From Lentinula raphanica (taxonomy: Eukaryota; Basidiomycota; Agaricomycetes; Agaricales; Omphalotaceae): DNA of 64,000 bases. The stretch covers positions 310,001-374,000 of the forward strand of contig JANVFP010000025.1 of NCBI GenBank assembly GCA_027919835.1. Direction: 5' to 3'. Made by a program: the position numbers and the translations under genes. Below, piece by piece: positions 11,084 through 22,350 of the stretch (positions are counted from its first letter, which is position 1; every line of letters begins with the position of its first letter). The notes under the pieces are model-generated. The model was not told the origin of the DNA. It saw only the letters and a program-made list of their open reading frames with translations, and did no database searches.

Positions 11084-11697
11084 CCTGTGCTTGTTGTATT
11101 TACACATGTTTCCGCGACCTAGATGGTTCTTGAATACCAATCGTGGTCGGCTTCTTTGCGCTCTCACCGATCTTTTTGTAGATGGTACGCCAACCAATCA
11201 TAATGTGGGTCTAGCTCCACTGCACGCATGTCTTTTGGCCGGAGATCGTCCGTCGTTTCATAGTTAGCTTTGGACATTTCCATCGTGCGTCTGCACAGGA
11301 TGCCTTCAGGCTCTGCATGGATGTATTGGTGATACTTCTTCAGACGGCGGGTATTTGAGTCCGCCGTGTACTACTTTTCTTTTCCTCAAACAGTCATCTT
11401 GGATCCTCTGGTCTGTGTCCTTCTATGCCCTTCCATCACGGGCTATGCCATCTAGCCTTCCAGAAAATGTATTGCCGCCAATATCTATCAGGAGCTACTT
11501 TTGATAATCTCACGCAGACATTCAAGAGTCCAGACACATGTCAGCAGGCTGAAGCAGGTAGGAAGCATATAAAACGGGAGAATGCTTAGTGGGTATCGTA
11601 CATCCTCAGGGTTTCCTTGAAAACTTGTGAAACAAAAAAGTCCTCCTTTCCTAACCTCCCTCCCTTCTCCATCTCTCCTCCTTTCCCGCTCCTAAAA
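11084..11697. other. Intergenic with promoter of the downstream gene
   Basis: This follows RPT5 and leads into the secreted-protein gene. A small inverted repeat (GGCGG...CCGCC) sits near 11345-11365. No coding region is recognised. Confidence 0.5.
11568..11574 (+). promoter_or_regulatory. TATA box of secreted-protein gene
   Basis: TATAAAA lies 124 bp upstream of the ATG at 11698 (counted from the last base). The same hexanucleotide lies at the same distance upstream of the secreted-protein gene at 15455, which suggests strong TATA-driven expression of both. Confidence 0.55.
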
Positions 11698-12343
11698 ATG
11701 TTCTTTCCCCTCCAGACCACGATCTTCTTGCTCTCTTACTTGTTGACGAACGTGTTCGCTGCTCCTTTGGCCCGGCAAGATTCATCGGGAGTTATCGTCT
11801 CTCCTGCCCCCGGTACAGTCATCAACCCAGGAGATGCATTCGACTTTTCGTATGCTGCACGGGGAGACTATGGCATCACCAGTTTGAACTATACTGTCTT
11901 CCTTTTGACGTCCTCTCCTACTTCGCTCGCGCCTTCTGCAGATTTTGCTACTGGTCACTACTTTGGCAGGTTCGCAGAGCCCAACTATCCTGGTAAGCGA
12001 TGATACAAAATATCACTTGCATAGTAATCATGATTAATCAACTTCGACCTACCACAGGTAACCCGAACCCGCCTAATCCCGCTCCGGCTCAGTTGACTAT
12101 GCCTGACTTTGCTCTCAGTCCCGGAGGATGGGGTGTCGGAGAAACCGCAAGCAACGGAACGTTTTACCTCGTCGTGTTAGAGGAATATGTAACCGGGAAT
12201 GTAAGTGTGTTCCAGCAACGCACTCATAACATTCTTCTCACTTCATCATTTAATAGCCTACTGTCGGCGCCATGATGAGCCTTGCTGTCTCGGAAGTCGT
12301 ATATAACGGCACTACTAGTAGCACTGCCGCGAGCTCGACTTGA
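11698..12343 (+). CDS. Small secreted protein, paralogue of the 938-1644 gene
   Basis: Three exons are read. The ATG at 11698 gives MFFPLQTTIFLLSYLLTNVF, a signal peptide ending near AAPLARQ (a possible dibasic-type processing site follows). The core holds SPAPGTVINPGDAFDFSYAA, SLNYTVFLL, FATGHYFGRFAEPNYP, then across an intron MPDFALSPGGWGVGETASNG and TFYLVVLEEY. The last exon starts PTVGAMMSLAVSEV and ends in a Ser/Thr/Ala-rich tail with TGA at 12341-12343. Motif order and both intron positions match the minus-strand gene at 938-1644, so the two are diverged paralogues about 10 kb apart in opposite orientation. The molecular role is unknown. It is inferred to be secreted or wall-associated. 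Confidence 0.75.
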
Positions 12344-15300
12344 GCAAAATTCCTTCCCAGCCAATTCGAACTCTTGAGACCCTTCACGAACTAGATCTTG
12401 GTTTCTACTTTCGGACCTTCACTTTCGACTTCACTTTCGACTTGGACAGTGATCTTCCCCGGACAAAATTCTCTTCATCATCGAGGTTTTGTCCTGAACG
12501 CTTTTCGAACTAGATCTTGACTTTCAATTTGGACCCCTTTTCAATTCTTATCTTACTTCGGTATCAGATTCATAGCCTTGACACTTTCACGGACCCAGTG
12601 CTGTTTGAATTATTTTCCATTACTCGTGCCACTTAATTTCGTCCAAAAGGCTATCTATGTTGTTGTACTTTATCGACGCTCATCTAGTACTTTGATTATA
12701 GGACTGTTACTAATGGATGCTCCAAGCCAGGTTTACTCCGATGTACACATACTGTTGTAGTACTACTACTATTTCGATATTACTATCCGTACAAAATTCG
12801 AACCTGCTCTGTATCCCGTCTCATTCGCAATCGAAAACTTACAGTGGATATTCACCTTCCAAGACTGAGACTTTAGATCTCGGAAGATTAAAAACACGAA
12901 AGGATGGCACTCGACCTCACGACATATGCTAGATCGAAAACTTGTCGTCGGTAGGGCCACGTTTGGCAGTAACCCAGTACTTACTACACAGGGTATCAAT
13001 TGGGTGAACCGTGGTCTTGTTTATCCGTTGTTCACCTTCGTCTCCCTTCGTGCATTGATTTCTGTCGAGATACAACCATTCTCATCAGTGCCAGTATGAG
13101 GCTGTATGAGGGTGAGCTAGTTTCACTAGCATCCAGTCTCCAAACTGTAATGTTTGAGGGTTCTTCATCGCCTCTAGTTCGACCCTTAGGGAATGCGACG
13201 GTCTTAAAATTTTCAAAAGCGTGTTTCGTGCATGCTAACTTCTCGATGATTGACTGTCCATGCACGACAGTCCATCATCCTCTCCAGCGGGTCATTCACT
13301 GTTATTCAGTCATCGCCATCCGACCCACCTGCGAGTCCCGGCTTTAATTTTCCAGCTTCGATTGTGGAACCTTCGAGGTAACTTGGCCTTGCCCAAATAC
13401 TGCACATAGTACTATCATAGCCCCCAGTGGTGACCTTCGCCGTGAAGCAGTTAGAGCGCCTATATTTAGCGCCTACTACGATCTATAAGCGCCAGCCTGT
13501 AAACAAGTGGTGACTGTGCGCTTAACGTTAACGACGATCTGGACCCTACCACAGTGTCCACTGGCGATGAAGCTGAAGTCGCGCACAGGCTCTTCGTCTG
13601 TGAACAGAAAACTTAAAACGGCTATGTTTTACCTTGTATTACCTGGCCCTGACCGTATAGGACCAAATAGGACGCATATGGAACTATATGGAATTGCAAT
13701 ACAGAGGGAGGGAATTCAAAGGTACATAGTCCCGACGCATTCTGCGCAAAATGAACTCTTGTACATTGTTCACTTAGATTGATATTGTGACTCTGACCGT
13801 TGGCGCCTCGTCAATGCTCACAAGTTACAAGTTTTTGAAAATTCGCAGCGGATAACGAGATACCATTCATTCACCGCCTACGGGCAGTGAGAGCAGAACG
13901 GAAGTATGTCTTCTATCTAACCTGACTCGTATTGGTACGCTGAAAACTCTCACAATTTTAGGGATCCTCTAGGCTTAGTGAAACGAAAGAAAGTCTAGAT
14001 TGTGTGCTTTCTCCTTTTTTTTCATAAGTGGGTGTTCAACGTTCAACGTTCAACTCCGACTTCCGATACGATAGAGTCTGGATACGTACATCCAGCCTTT
14101 AGAAATCTTGGCTCAAATGATTGGTTTGCGACTCGTATCTGGCAACACTCAGCGTTTAGCAACATCGAGTCTTACACTACCTCGTAGCTTTCACCGAATC
14201 TACCGCCATAAGATATCCATTTTCCGAACGGACCAAGGAACACCTGGTAGACCATCTTCAACGTCGAACGACCCAGAAAGCCGACGTCTGTTCTCCTTCG
14301 GCGCCTTCGATTGGTATGATATATTGGGATCATATATCGTTTGGGGTCACTACATATCTGGCGACTGGCCTTGTATCTCAGCCGTTCTCAGCCTTCGGAC
14401 CCTGCATACAATGTCATTCTTGAGCACCTCTGTAGGTATGCCAATGCATTCACTGCATTGATCTTGAATGATAAGGACCTCATAAATAAAGGTAGGAGCT
14501 ATGTTAGGCCGGTAATATGCTATGTGATTATCTCCGGATGTGTAAGGCTTCTGTATGGGGTCGCCTCACTGTTCCGCTACTGATTTGAACCCTCGACTTA
14601 CAAGCGATAGGCAGTGGTTCAGCGAGAAAAAAAAAATTGCAGATACATTCAATCACAATTCGATCTCTCTGGGCGCAAAGGGTCAGCACAGGTAGGAATT
14701 GCCAGATACAGTTGAAACGTGGTCCTTAGAAGTTAGAGTATATTCCATATGCCCTCATATGCCCCAATTGCCAGACTTCGGAGCAGCAAGTCAGCAAGGG
14801 AATGTTGCAATTCACAACCTATCATAACAGGTCACAGGTGCTCGATTTCCCAACTTGGCGGCGTGCTCGTAATTTTACCTCGTTTCATCGTTCCATTGGT
14901 GGCACTCATGTACAAGGCTGAAGTCGAGACTCGCGGTACATTTAGGGGCTAACTGACAACGACGACCAGTAGAAATAGGTCAGTCACCATCACGAGTATT
15001 TATATCATCGCTCCTCTTCTCAAACTCCAGTTGGATGGAGCTTAACTGGGCGTGACGATTGGTCAATCGAATGTTCTGTGCGGCATAAGGCTTGTGTAAG
15101 AGGCTGTCCAGTTCATTGAATCCAGAGCATCGGTCGTATCTGTATAGGGTTCTGTTTCTGAGTCCTCGGGATCAATGAGGGTATGTGCATGTCACGCAAA
15201 TAATCCACTCTATTACGAAAAAATGTTTTTCAGACATCAACCCATTTATCCGTGACTGGAAAACCTCAGAAGAGAGCTTTCTCTAATTTTCAGAACTTAG

Positions 15301-15454
15301 AAGAGGCTATACCCCAAGAAAGCGTATAAAAAGGCATACCTTTTCATCCAATCCCCCATCGAGCTGGTCTCTACAAAAACTTCGAGTCGCCTTCTCTGCC
15401 TTTCAGCACTACTCTTTCTGCTCAATCTTGAGAAACAAACTCGAATCAACCTTG
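12344..15454. other. 3.1-kb gap without a recognisable gene
   Basis: Only short frames in conflicting orientations are visible. 12380-12560 has imperfect direct repeats of ACTTTCGACTT type. A plus-strand frame around 14341-14510 (SDPAYNVILEHLCRYANAF) looks protein-like but has no partner exons I can join. The region may hold a degraded gene. A TATAAAA at 15325-15331 serves the gene at 15455. Confidence 0.45.
15325..15331 (+). promoter_or_regulatory. TATA box of secreted-protein gene
   Basis: TATAAAA lies 124 bp upstream of the ATG at 15455, the same spacing as at 11568. Confidence 0.55.
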
Positions 15455-16147
15455 ATGGTTCACTCTCGCTCTACGTTAACTGCGCTGCTCATCGCCGGAG
15501 CCGCTTCTTGCGTCGTCGCCTTTCCGCTTTCGCAGTCGCGTCCGTCGTATACAATGATCAGTACTACTACTCCTGGCCCGGACAATGGTCGTGTGGAGAC
15601 TGATCTCGCCATGGTATACGACCCCACGAAGGAAGCATACGATGTACGTTCTCACTTGATGTTTCTCTGATTCGCTCTGATCCTTTTTCTCTTGATTAGT
15701 CTGACTCCAGTCTCATTTCTGGACCGACCAAATTTCATGAGGAATATGCCGTATCTGAGGGCTCTGGAATGGAGGTAAGCCTTGCGGCAATATTTCTCCA
15801 GTCAGTAAAGTGAATTTAATACAACAATGAAGCTCTCGGATCCCTCCATATCTCTTGTGAACTCGGTGAGCTATGAGCAGTCTTTCAAACTATCGATCGC
15901 TGACCAAACACCTGTACAGGATGTCCACGTTCAGGACGTCAGAGTTATGGCCCGCGCGGAGGAAATGCCATCTCCTGTCGTTGCAGAGTATTGGTCACAG
16001 AAACCGAAAGCAAATTTCCATGGTGGAGATCCAAAACCGAATCCGGAAGAGGACTGTGGAACCAAAGACAAGAAGCAGAGGTCCTGTATCCCGAATAATC
16101 GCCAAGTCGTCTCAGAAGCGATAGAGAGGACTGAGAGAGGTTACTAG
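15455..16147 (+). CDS. Secreted protein of unknown function
   Basis: Four exons are read, including two very short ones (about 75 and 33 nt). The ATG at 15455 gives MVHSRSTLTALLIAGAASCV, a signal peptide with likely cleavage before FPLSQSR. The mature part is short, polar and Ser/Pro/Asp-rich (ISTTTPGPDNGRVETDLAM, DSSLISGPTKFHEEYAVSE), then DVHVQDVRVMARAEEMPSP. It ends with a lysine/cysteine-containing tail (EEDCGTKDKKQRSCIPNNRQ) that could form one disulfide. All joins keep frame and use GT-AG sites. About 175 residues in total. I recognise no domain. The small size, signal peptide and paired cysteines allow an effector-like or wall protein, but this is inference. Confidence 0.6.
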
Positions 16148-16573
16148 TCACGCTACCCTGATTAGACCTTGAACAGGGTCGATTTTCCTAGTTCTCTTTC
16201 GTTCTCGATTTGTATGACTACACTACACTGCTAAATGTTTCTTGTCATTGGTCAAAGCAATACATAGCAATCTGGTAGCGATCCGAGTCGTAGAGTTTCG
16301 GTCGATGTGAGAGTCCGCGTTCAAAGGGCATTTAGACGCCCGTGTTCAAACAGACTTTGTATGTTTTCCACTGATGTAGTCAATCAAGGTGCTTCAAGCT
16401 TCCTTCTCCGTCAGTTCTCCGTCCTCCCCTCGCAGTCTCGACTGTTGCCGACACCGAATCCCGAGCCGGCCGCAAACCACTGCCAATTTATGATATAAAC
16501 GACATGTCAGGACTCCGAGTTGCGGTTCTCTTGAATTCTTACACCGGTAACAACTCCTGGGACTTGCACGATA
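16148..16573. other. Intergenic spacer
   Basis: No recognised gene. It contains the 5' region of the first short-chain dehydrogenase. Confidence 0.5.
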
Positions 16574-17788
16574 ATGTCTACATTACCAGTACCACAGCTA
16601 AAGAACCTGCCTGTAACTAACAGACATGAGTGAGTGTACACTGCATTCATTCTCGTCAATGCCCAACTCTAGCAAACTCATTCCTCTTCGGTGACTAGCG
16701 TGTACCCAGCAATCTCTCCAGAGCCATACTTTTCTGGTGCCTCGACAGCTTTCCGCGGAAGAGTCGTCGTGGTAGTCGGAGCATCGAAAGGCATAGGCTT
16801 GTCTATATCTTCCTTCTACGCTCGCGCAGGAGCAAAACTCGCCATCGTTTCGAGGTCAGAGAGGTCGTTAGCTGAGGCAAAGGAGTACATCATATCCAAG
16901 GCGGTACCTTCGAAGCCTCAGGTGCTCACCCTAGTTGCAGACGCCTCTGATACCAAAGCTGTGGAAGATGCAGTCAACCAAGTGATCGAGAGTTACGGCG
17001 GTCTCGACATTGTTGTTGCGAATGCTGGAGTTAGTAGCCCTTGGACCAAGCGTGAGTTTGCGAAAGCTGCATCGGGCTCAAACATGATCTGAAGGGAATC
17101 ATATCGATATTCCAGCATTCGCCGAAAGTGATCCATACAGTGATTGGTGGAGGGTGATGGAAGTAAACCTGCGAGGTACATACAATGTTGCACAGTGAGT
17201 TTGATACTTTCTCCTCGTGATAGACCTATTATCAAAGCATTTGAATAGCTACACTCTTCCGCACCTAGAGAAAAGTAGAAATGGTGCTTTCGTGGCCATT
17301 ACTTCGATGGCCGCCCAAATCAATGCATCATTTGCCAGTGCTTATGCTGTCTCCAAAACGGCGGTCAACAGGTTCATTGAGTATGTCGCCCTCGGTAAGT
17401 GTTTGGATATCATAGCAATCGACCTAAACTAATCTTCCTTGGTTTGCTGTCAATGTAGAGCATCCAGCGGTCAAATGTTTCACCTTACATCCTGGAACGA
17501 TCAAAACAGAGAGTATAATTGCAGCTATACCATTCTGGGAGTCTATCGCGGTTGATACTCTAGAACTGCCCGCTGCGACGGTCTTGAAGTTGACGGATGG
17601 GAGTGGAAGGTTCGATTGGCTTTCAGGAAGGTAAGGCGTGCAGTCCTTGCTAGTCGAGTTACTCTGATACAATCATCCATTCGCTCAGGTTTGTCTCCTC
17701 CAATTGGGATCTGGAAGAGGTGGAACGCAACTGCAAGGAAGATATCATGAACAAAGGACTCCTTAGCACTAGAATCGTCGTCAACTAG
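16574..17788 (+). CDS. Short-chain dehydrogenase/reductase, tandem copy 1
   Basis: Multi-exon classical SDR of about 285 residues. The ATG at 16574 opens a short first exon (MSTLPVPQLKNLPVTNRH). After a GT-AG intron it continues DVYPAISPEPYFS and VVVVVGASKGIGLSISSFYA, the TGxxxGIG-type nucleotide-binding loop. Further motifs are VSRSERSLAEA, LVADASDTKAV, DIVVANAGVSSPW (NAG motif), VNLRGTYNVAH, and the active site ITSMAAQ...YAVSKTAVNRF with Ser and YxxxK. The C-terminal part has TLHPGTIKTE, ATVLKLTDGSGRFDWLSGR and ends STRIVVN. VSRS after beta-2 suggests NADP preference. The substrate is unknown. It forms a tandem pair with the next gene, with the same exon plan and an identical genomic span of 1215 bp. 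Confidence 0.85.
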
Positions 17789-18199
17789 TAAATGTTCGCA
17801 TTGAAAGAGTTTTACTCAATCTAGAGTGTCATACGTCCTAGAGGGTAACATTCGAACTCTACCATATGAAGTACTTCGTACATAATCCAGCGAGTAGTCA
17901 GCAATTAGAGATTTGTGTGTATTCCCGGTCTGATCTGTCATAGACAACGGACTGTTGAGTTTCAGCACGTTTCGGATTACAACCTCCTTTCTGATCCTCC
18001 AGCTCGTGCAGTGTACCATATAATCAAGTGGCACCCATTATTCATGCGCCTGCTGGCATAGTAGAACAAACTCGGCCTGGTGGTTTCTGAGTTGTCAGCA
18101 AGTGCATTATCGTGTCTTAACTCCCCTTCAGCACTCCCAGTGTTTCGATATAAATCAACTCGAGTGACCGACCCCCTGTTCTCAAACTGCCCCCGAACA
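17789..18199. other. Spacer between tandem dehydrogenase genes
   Basis: About 410 bp with no gene visible. It carries the terminator of copy 1 and the promoter of copy 2. Confidence 0.5.
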
Positions 18200-19414
18200 A
18201 TGACCCGCCAGACCAACCTGCCTGTAACCGCTCGACATGAGTAAGTGTGTCCTTGAACTGTTCGGTCACAAGAAGAGCTGACGTTGGCGCTCCAGTGTAT
18301 ATCCTGCGATATCACCAGAACCATACTTCTCCAATACCTCCAGGGTATTTTATGGAAAGGTCGTCTTGGTGGTAGGAGCATCTAAAGGGATAGGGTTGGC
18401 CATCTCTTCTTTCTACGCGCGATCAGGGGCCAAACTTGCTATCGTTTCTCGGACCCAAGAGGCGTTGGATGCGGCCAAATCGCATATCGTTGATGAAGCA
18501 ACTCGTGAAACAAAGTCAGCGAAGCCAGAGGTCTTTACTTTGAGTGCTGATGTTACGGAGAGCAAGGCTATGAAAGAAGTAGTCCAGAAGGTCGTTGAAA
18601 AGTATGGACGACTTGACATTGTGATCGCTAACGCGGGGACGAGTAGCCCTTGGGATAAACGTGAGTTATCATCTTGGTCGTTCGACAGTTCAGAATTTCA
18701 TGCCGTGACATTTCTGTTTGTTTTTGTTCTTAGCTTTTGTGGAGAGCGATCCGGATGAGGATTGGTGGAAGACATTGGAAGTAAATCTACGAGGCACCTA
18801 TAACGTTGCGCAGTGAGCAAGAGAGTTTCTTTGATCGACGATGCGATGTCCAAACTAATGATGCTCTCCTAGCTACTCACTCCCCCATCTCGAGAAGACT
18901 AGGGGCTATTTCGTGGCTGTCTCATCGTTGGCGGCACAGGCAAACAAGCCATTCGCCAGTTCGTACGCCGTATCCAAAACCGCAGTCAACAGGTTCATCG
19001 AGTATGCATGCATCGGTACGTCTGTTTTGTGTCTATCTCATAAGTGAATATGTACCGATTACTTACCTCTGTACCAGAACATCCCATCGTCAAGTCTTTC
19101 GCTCTTCACCCCGGCTCTATACAAACCGAGATGGCTCTATCGGCTTTGTCAAAGTCGGATTGGGAATCGATGACCGTCGATACTCTGCAGTTGCCTGCTG
19201 CCACGGTCCTACGTCTGACGGATGGGAGTGGTAGATTCGACTGGTTGTCCGGAAAGTGAGTTAACTGATATAGATCATGAAAGATGAAAGTGGTCTCATA
19301 AAATCAATCTGCAGGTTCGTTTCAGCTAATTGGGATCTGGAAGAAGTGGAACAGAAATGGAAGGCAAAGATCATTAATGACGGATTGCTTGTTACTAGAT
19401 TCATTGTTGAGTGA
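18200..19414 (+). CDS. Short-chain dehydrogenase/reductase, tandem copy 2
   Basis: This is a paralogue of the preceding gene with the same exon architecture. The ATG at 18200 gives MTRQTNLPVTARH, then DVYPAISPEPYFS across the first intron. Motifs: VVLVVGASKGIGLAISSFYA (cofactor loop), LAIVSRTQEALDAAKSHIVD, DIVIANAGTSSPW, VNLRGTYNVAH-like segment, active site with Ser and YAVSKTAVNRF, then SFALHPGSIQTEMALSALS, ATVLRLTDGSGRFDWLSG and TRFIVE with TGA at 19412-19414. All catalytic residues are present, so both copies could be active. By eye, divergence is largest in introns and between the NAG and Ser motifs. The reaction is NAD(P)-dependent oxidoreduction; the substrate cannot be inferred. Confidence 0.86.
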
Positions 19415-19611
19415 TGGCACCGTCCGGCTAGATAGCACATTTGTACTTGAAATTTTGGAATCATAGAACGATCCACTACGCGCAGATCACTGGATGCTGA
19501 CCGGTCTTCATAATCTGAAGATGCAACAAGACGGACAGACGCCACCATTGCCAGAACAGGAGGAAGGCCACACGTCGATGGCATACATACTGATCATAAC
19601 ATACAGATAAA

Positions 19612-20901
19612 TCAAGCGACAGAGATGGGCATCGTCGCAGTATCTTGCAAGCCATTTGCATACTGAAACTCGCCCGAATTTTCATACTAAATACGTCACA
19701 ATTAAGTCTTTCATCTTGATTTCGGGAAAGAAGCAGACTAACCTCCCACATATCCAAAGCAACTTGACAGCTCTCTCGTACCACGACCGGGGCGTCAGTT
19801 CTTGCTACCCATTCTTTGAGATGTGGAAGAACTTCTGGTGTAGCGATACCCCCAAGGGCTTCGGCAGCTTCGTGTCGTACCATGTCGGATTCTGCGCCGT
19901 TCTGTAGGACCTCGATAAGGCAAGGTACAGAATGTGGTGAGAGAAGTTGACCAAAGACAAAAGCGATCTCATGCCTGCAGAAAGTCAGGAGATATATGAT
20001 GATGATGTGAAGATTGGCGCTCACTTGAATAAAGCACTGTCGTCTGAGAATCCAGCAGCAAGGGCGTCAACTGCAGCAGGTGAACCTATATTTCTGAGTG
20101 CGAACATGGCGCGGTAGCGTTCGAAAAGAGGTCGCTTAGTGTCCAAAAGTTGGTTTCGTAGTTCGTCAATGTCCAACTGTGAGATGTCGCCGGGCTTAGG
20201 CGTGCCGGCTAAGAGACCTGAAGTCGCAGGAGCAGGGTCAATCGATGTGTACAATCTGATGAAAAATCAGCTTGGCATGACGGTAGAAGTTAGGATACCG
20301 ACATACGGGATATAATCCTCATCTTTGGTTGCCTCGTCAGTCTTTGTGCCTTCTTCCGTCTTGTCCCATTCTATTCTTGCAATTGCTATCTCGCAGGTTT
20401 CGCGAACAGATCTTTCGGGATCGGATAAATATTCTTTGAGAAGAGAAATGGATTCTGTAGCAGATATAGCTCCCATAGCTTCTGCTGCCTAATGAGTCTT
20501 CAATAGTTATCATCCCACTGCTTGATCACATTACGAAGAATGAAAGATCAACACACCTCATGCCTGACCATCGGATCTTCTGAAGAGTCGCGCAAGACAG
20601 ATTCTAACACAGGAAGAGCAGATGGATTCTTGATCTGGCCAAGACAGTAGGCAAGCTCATGTTTGAGCAACGCGGAGGAGTCCTGGAAGCCTACTCGGAT
20701 TGATGAGTGACAGATGGTTGGAAGCGGAAGAAGGATAGATGAGATGCCTTTTGATATGATCCTGATGGAATCTTCGCTTTTGAGTGATTTGAGTGTGAAT
20801 AGAGCCCGAAACCTATCGTGAAGGGGTACTTTTCCAGAGGTATTGAGTAGAGAATCCTCGAGAGCTTTGAGTTGAGCAGAAGATATTGTTGTGGAGGACA
20901 T
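19612..20901 (-). CDS. LIA1: Deoxyhypusine hydroxylase (HEAT-repeat di-iron enzyme)
   Basis: The start is the ATG ending at 20901 ([20 protein letters not shown]). The HEAT-like repeats carry four His-Glu metal pairs: [36 protein letters not shown] and [12 protein letters not shown], the invariant ligands of DOHH. A linker between the two halves includes [20 protein letters not shown]. The last exon encodes [13 protein letters not shown] and ends near PISVA (TGA at 19612-19614). The enzyme completes hypusine on eIF5A after deoxyhypusine synthase, in the cytosol. Most introns are GT-AG, but 20691-20747 reads best as a GC-AG intron of 57 bp with no in-frame stop; retention would add 19 residues after IISKG. 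Closely follows the SDR pair, convergent. Confidence 0.92.
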
Positions 20902-21748
20902 GATGACTGTCCGAGAGATAAGAGTTTTTGTTGTGGCTGTGCTCGAGGTACAGATCTCCACAGGTGGCTACCAAATTACCGTACCGCACCTTACCTGACC
21001 TTCCCTTGGCCTTACTAAATTACCTTGGGTGCGTACTCCCAAGGTTCGGCCAAGGTCCGGCCAAGGTAGCGGAGTTTCGGCCAAGGTCCGGCCAAGGTTT
21101 GGCCAAGGTAGCGGAGCTCAAAAACAATATTGATTTGCATTACTCCTTTCCGACTCAGTCATGTTCTACTATATCCAACATCTTGCTTGCCATTAATCCA
21201 GCACCATATTTCACTCAAAGTATACTACAGAACATAGTGTAATCATTCCAACTTAGAATTACTATCAGGGACAATCATAATATAAGTCATTGAGGATATC
21301 CCAAGAAAATGTCAATAATAAATGCAGAAATGTAGACAAAAATAATCAGTATGAAAGTCTAGGTCACAAAGGTGATCCCAATAACAGTCCTTGGAATCAT
21401 CTTGAGAAAATTCTCATAATTATCATGCACATTCATATAACAAATATGTTCATTGTTTTTTATGTTCATTAGTACATGAGTACACAATAACCTCCGAATG
21501 ATGAAGAATTTGTCTGTTATGTGGAGTCTGAGCAAGTATACAATCACTACAGGTCAATGTAGGTATGAATATATGAAATAAATAGAGGAAGAAATAGATG
21601 TACCCAGAGCAATGAAGAGTTCTGAAGGGAATTCTACAATATCTAGAGCTTGAATGCATGTAAAAAATTTATTGGTACTATGGAACTCAAGTTCCAAAAC
21701 CACTCTAGAACCATAAGATGAAATACTTACCTTCACTGGACTGTCCAT

Positions 21749-22350
21749 GTTAGAATCTAAGGTGGTCAGCTGCCACAACCACCTCGGACTATCTGAGCTT
21801 TCCTTCCACTCCCGACCGCAGACTCCGGTTAGTTTTGACTCATTAGATTATTGACTCAGTTGTATGCAGGACTCGATCACTCCTTATCTTGATTCCATCC
21901 AGTATATAAGCTTATCTACTTGTACTGTACGGGCACTCTTTTCGAATCGCATAACTTGATCCTGCTAGTTCTGTGTGCCCTTGAGAAACCTCAAAGCTAA
22001 GTGTTCTTGAACATCAGGAAAAATATTTTCATCTCTAGAGTCCCCAGAGATACCCCCCAATTCCTAGGCTGCCCAGAGATTTTTGTGAGCTTTTAAAGAT
22101 CAAAAAACATCCTAGAGATCCTGAAAGCATCTGAAAGCATCTGAAAGCACCTGAAAGCACCTGAAAGCACCCAGAGAACTTTTAGAAGCCTCAAAGAACT
22201 CAGATACTCTAGGTGCTCTGAAAGTACCTAGGAATTGGGGGGTATCTCTGGGGACTCTAGAGATGAGAATATTTTTCCTGATGAAGAATCTGATTTTCTT
22301 GTTGTGTTCCCCTTATTTCGATAAGCTACCGCGACATCAGCAATGATACA
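21749..22350 (+). mobile_element. Possible LTR fragment inside the element
   Basis: The sequence starts TGTTAGAATCTAAGG and has a TATATAAGC box near 21903, a layout typical of copia-type LTRs. The 3' end is unclear and a small foldback is inserted at 22012-22283. Low-confidence call. Confidence 0.3.
22012..22283. mobile_element. 272-bp foldback element, family D copy 3 (CATCAGGAAAAA TIR)
   Basis: Near-perfect inverted arms of about 55 bp (22012-22066 and 22228-22283) begin CATCAGGAAAAAT and end ATTTTTCCTGATG. They are flanked by AA on both sides (22010-22011 and 22284-22285), a 2-bp target duplication. The centre holds short CTGAAAGCAC tandem repeats. The termini match the 1.05-kb elements at 36629 and 39252. 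Confidence 0.7.

Noticed and set aside
14560..14640. tRNA-like T-arm sequence
   Set aside because: A GGTTCAAATC-like stretch on the minus strand has no matching stem and no acceptor or anticodon arms.
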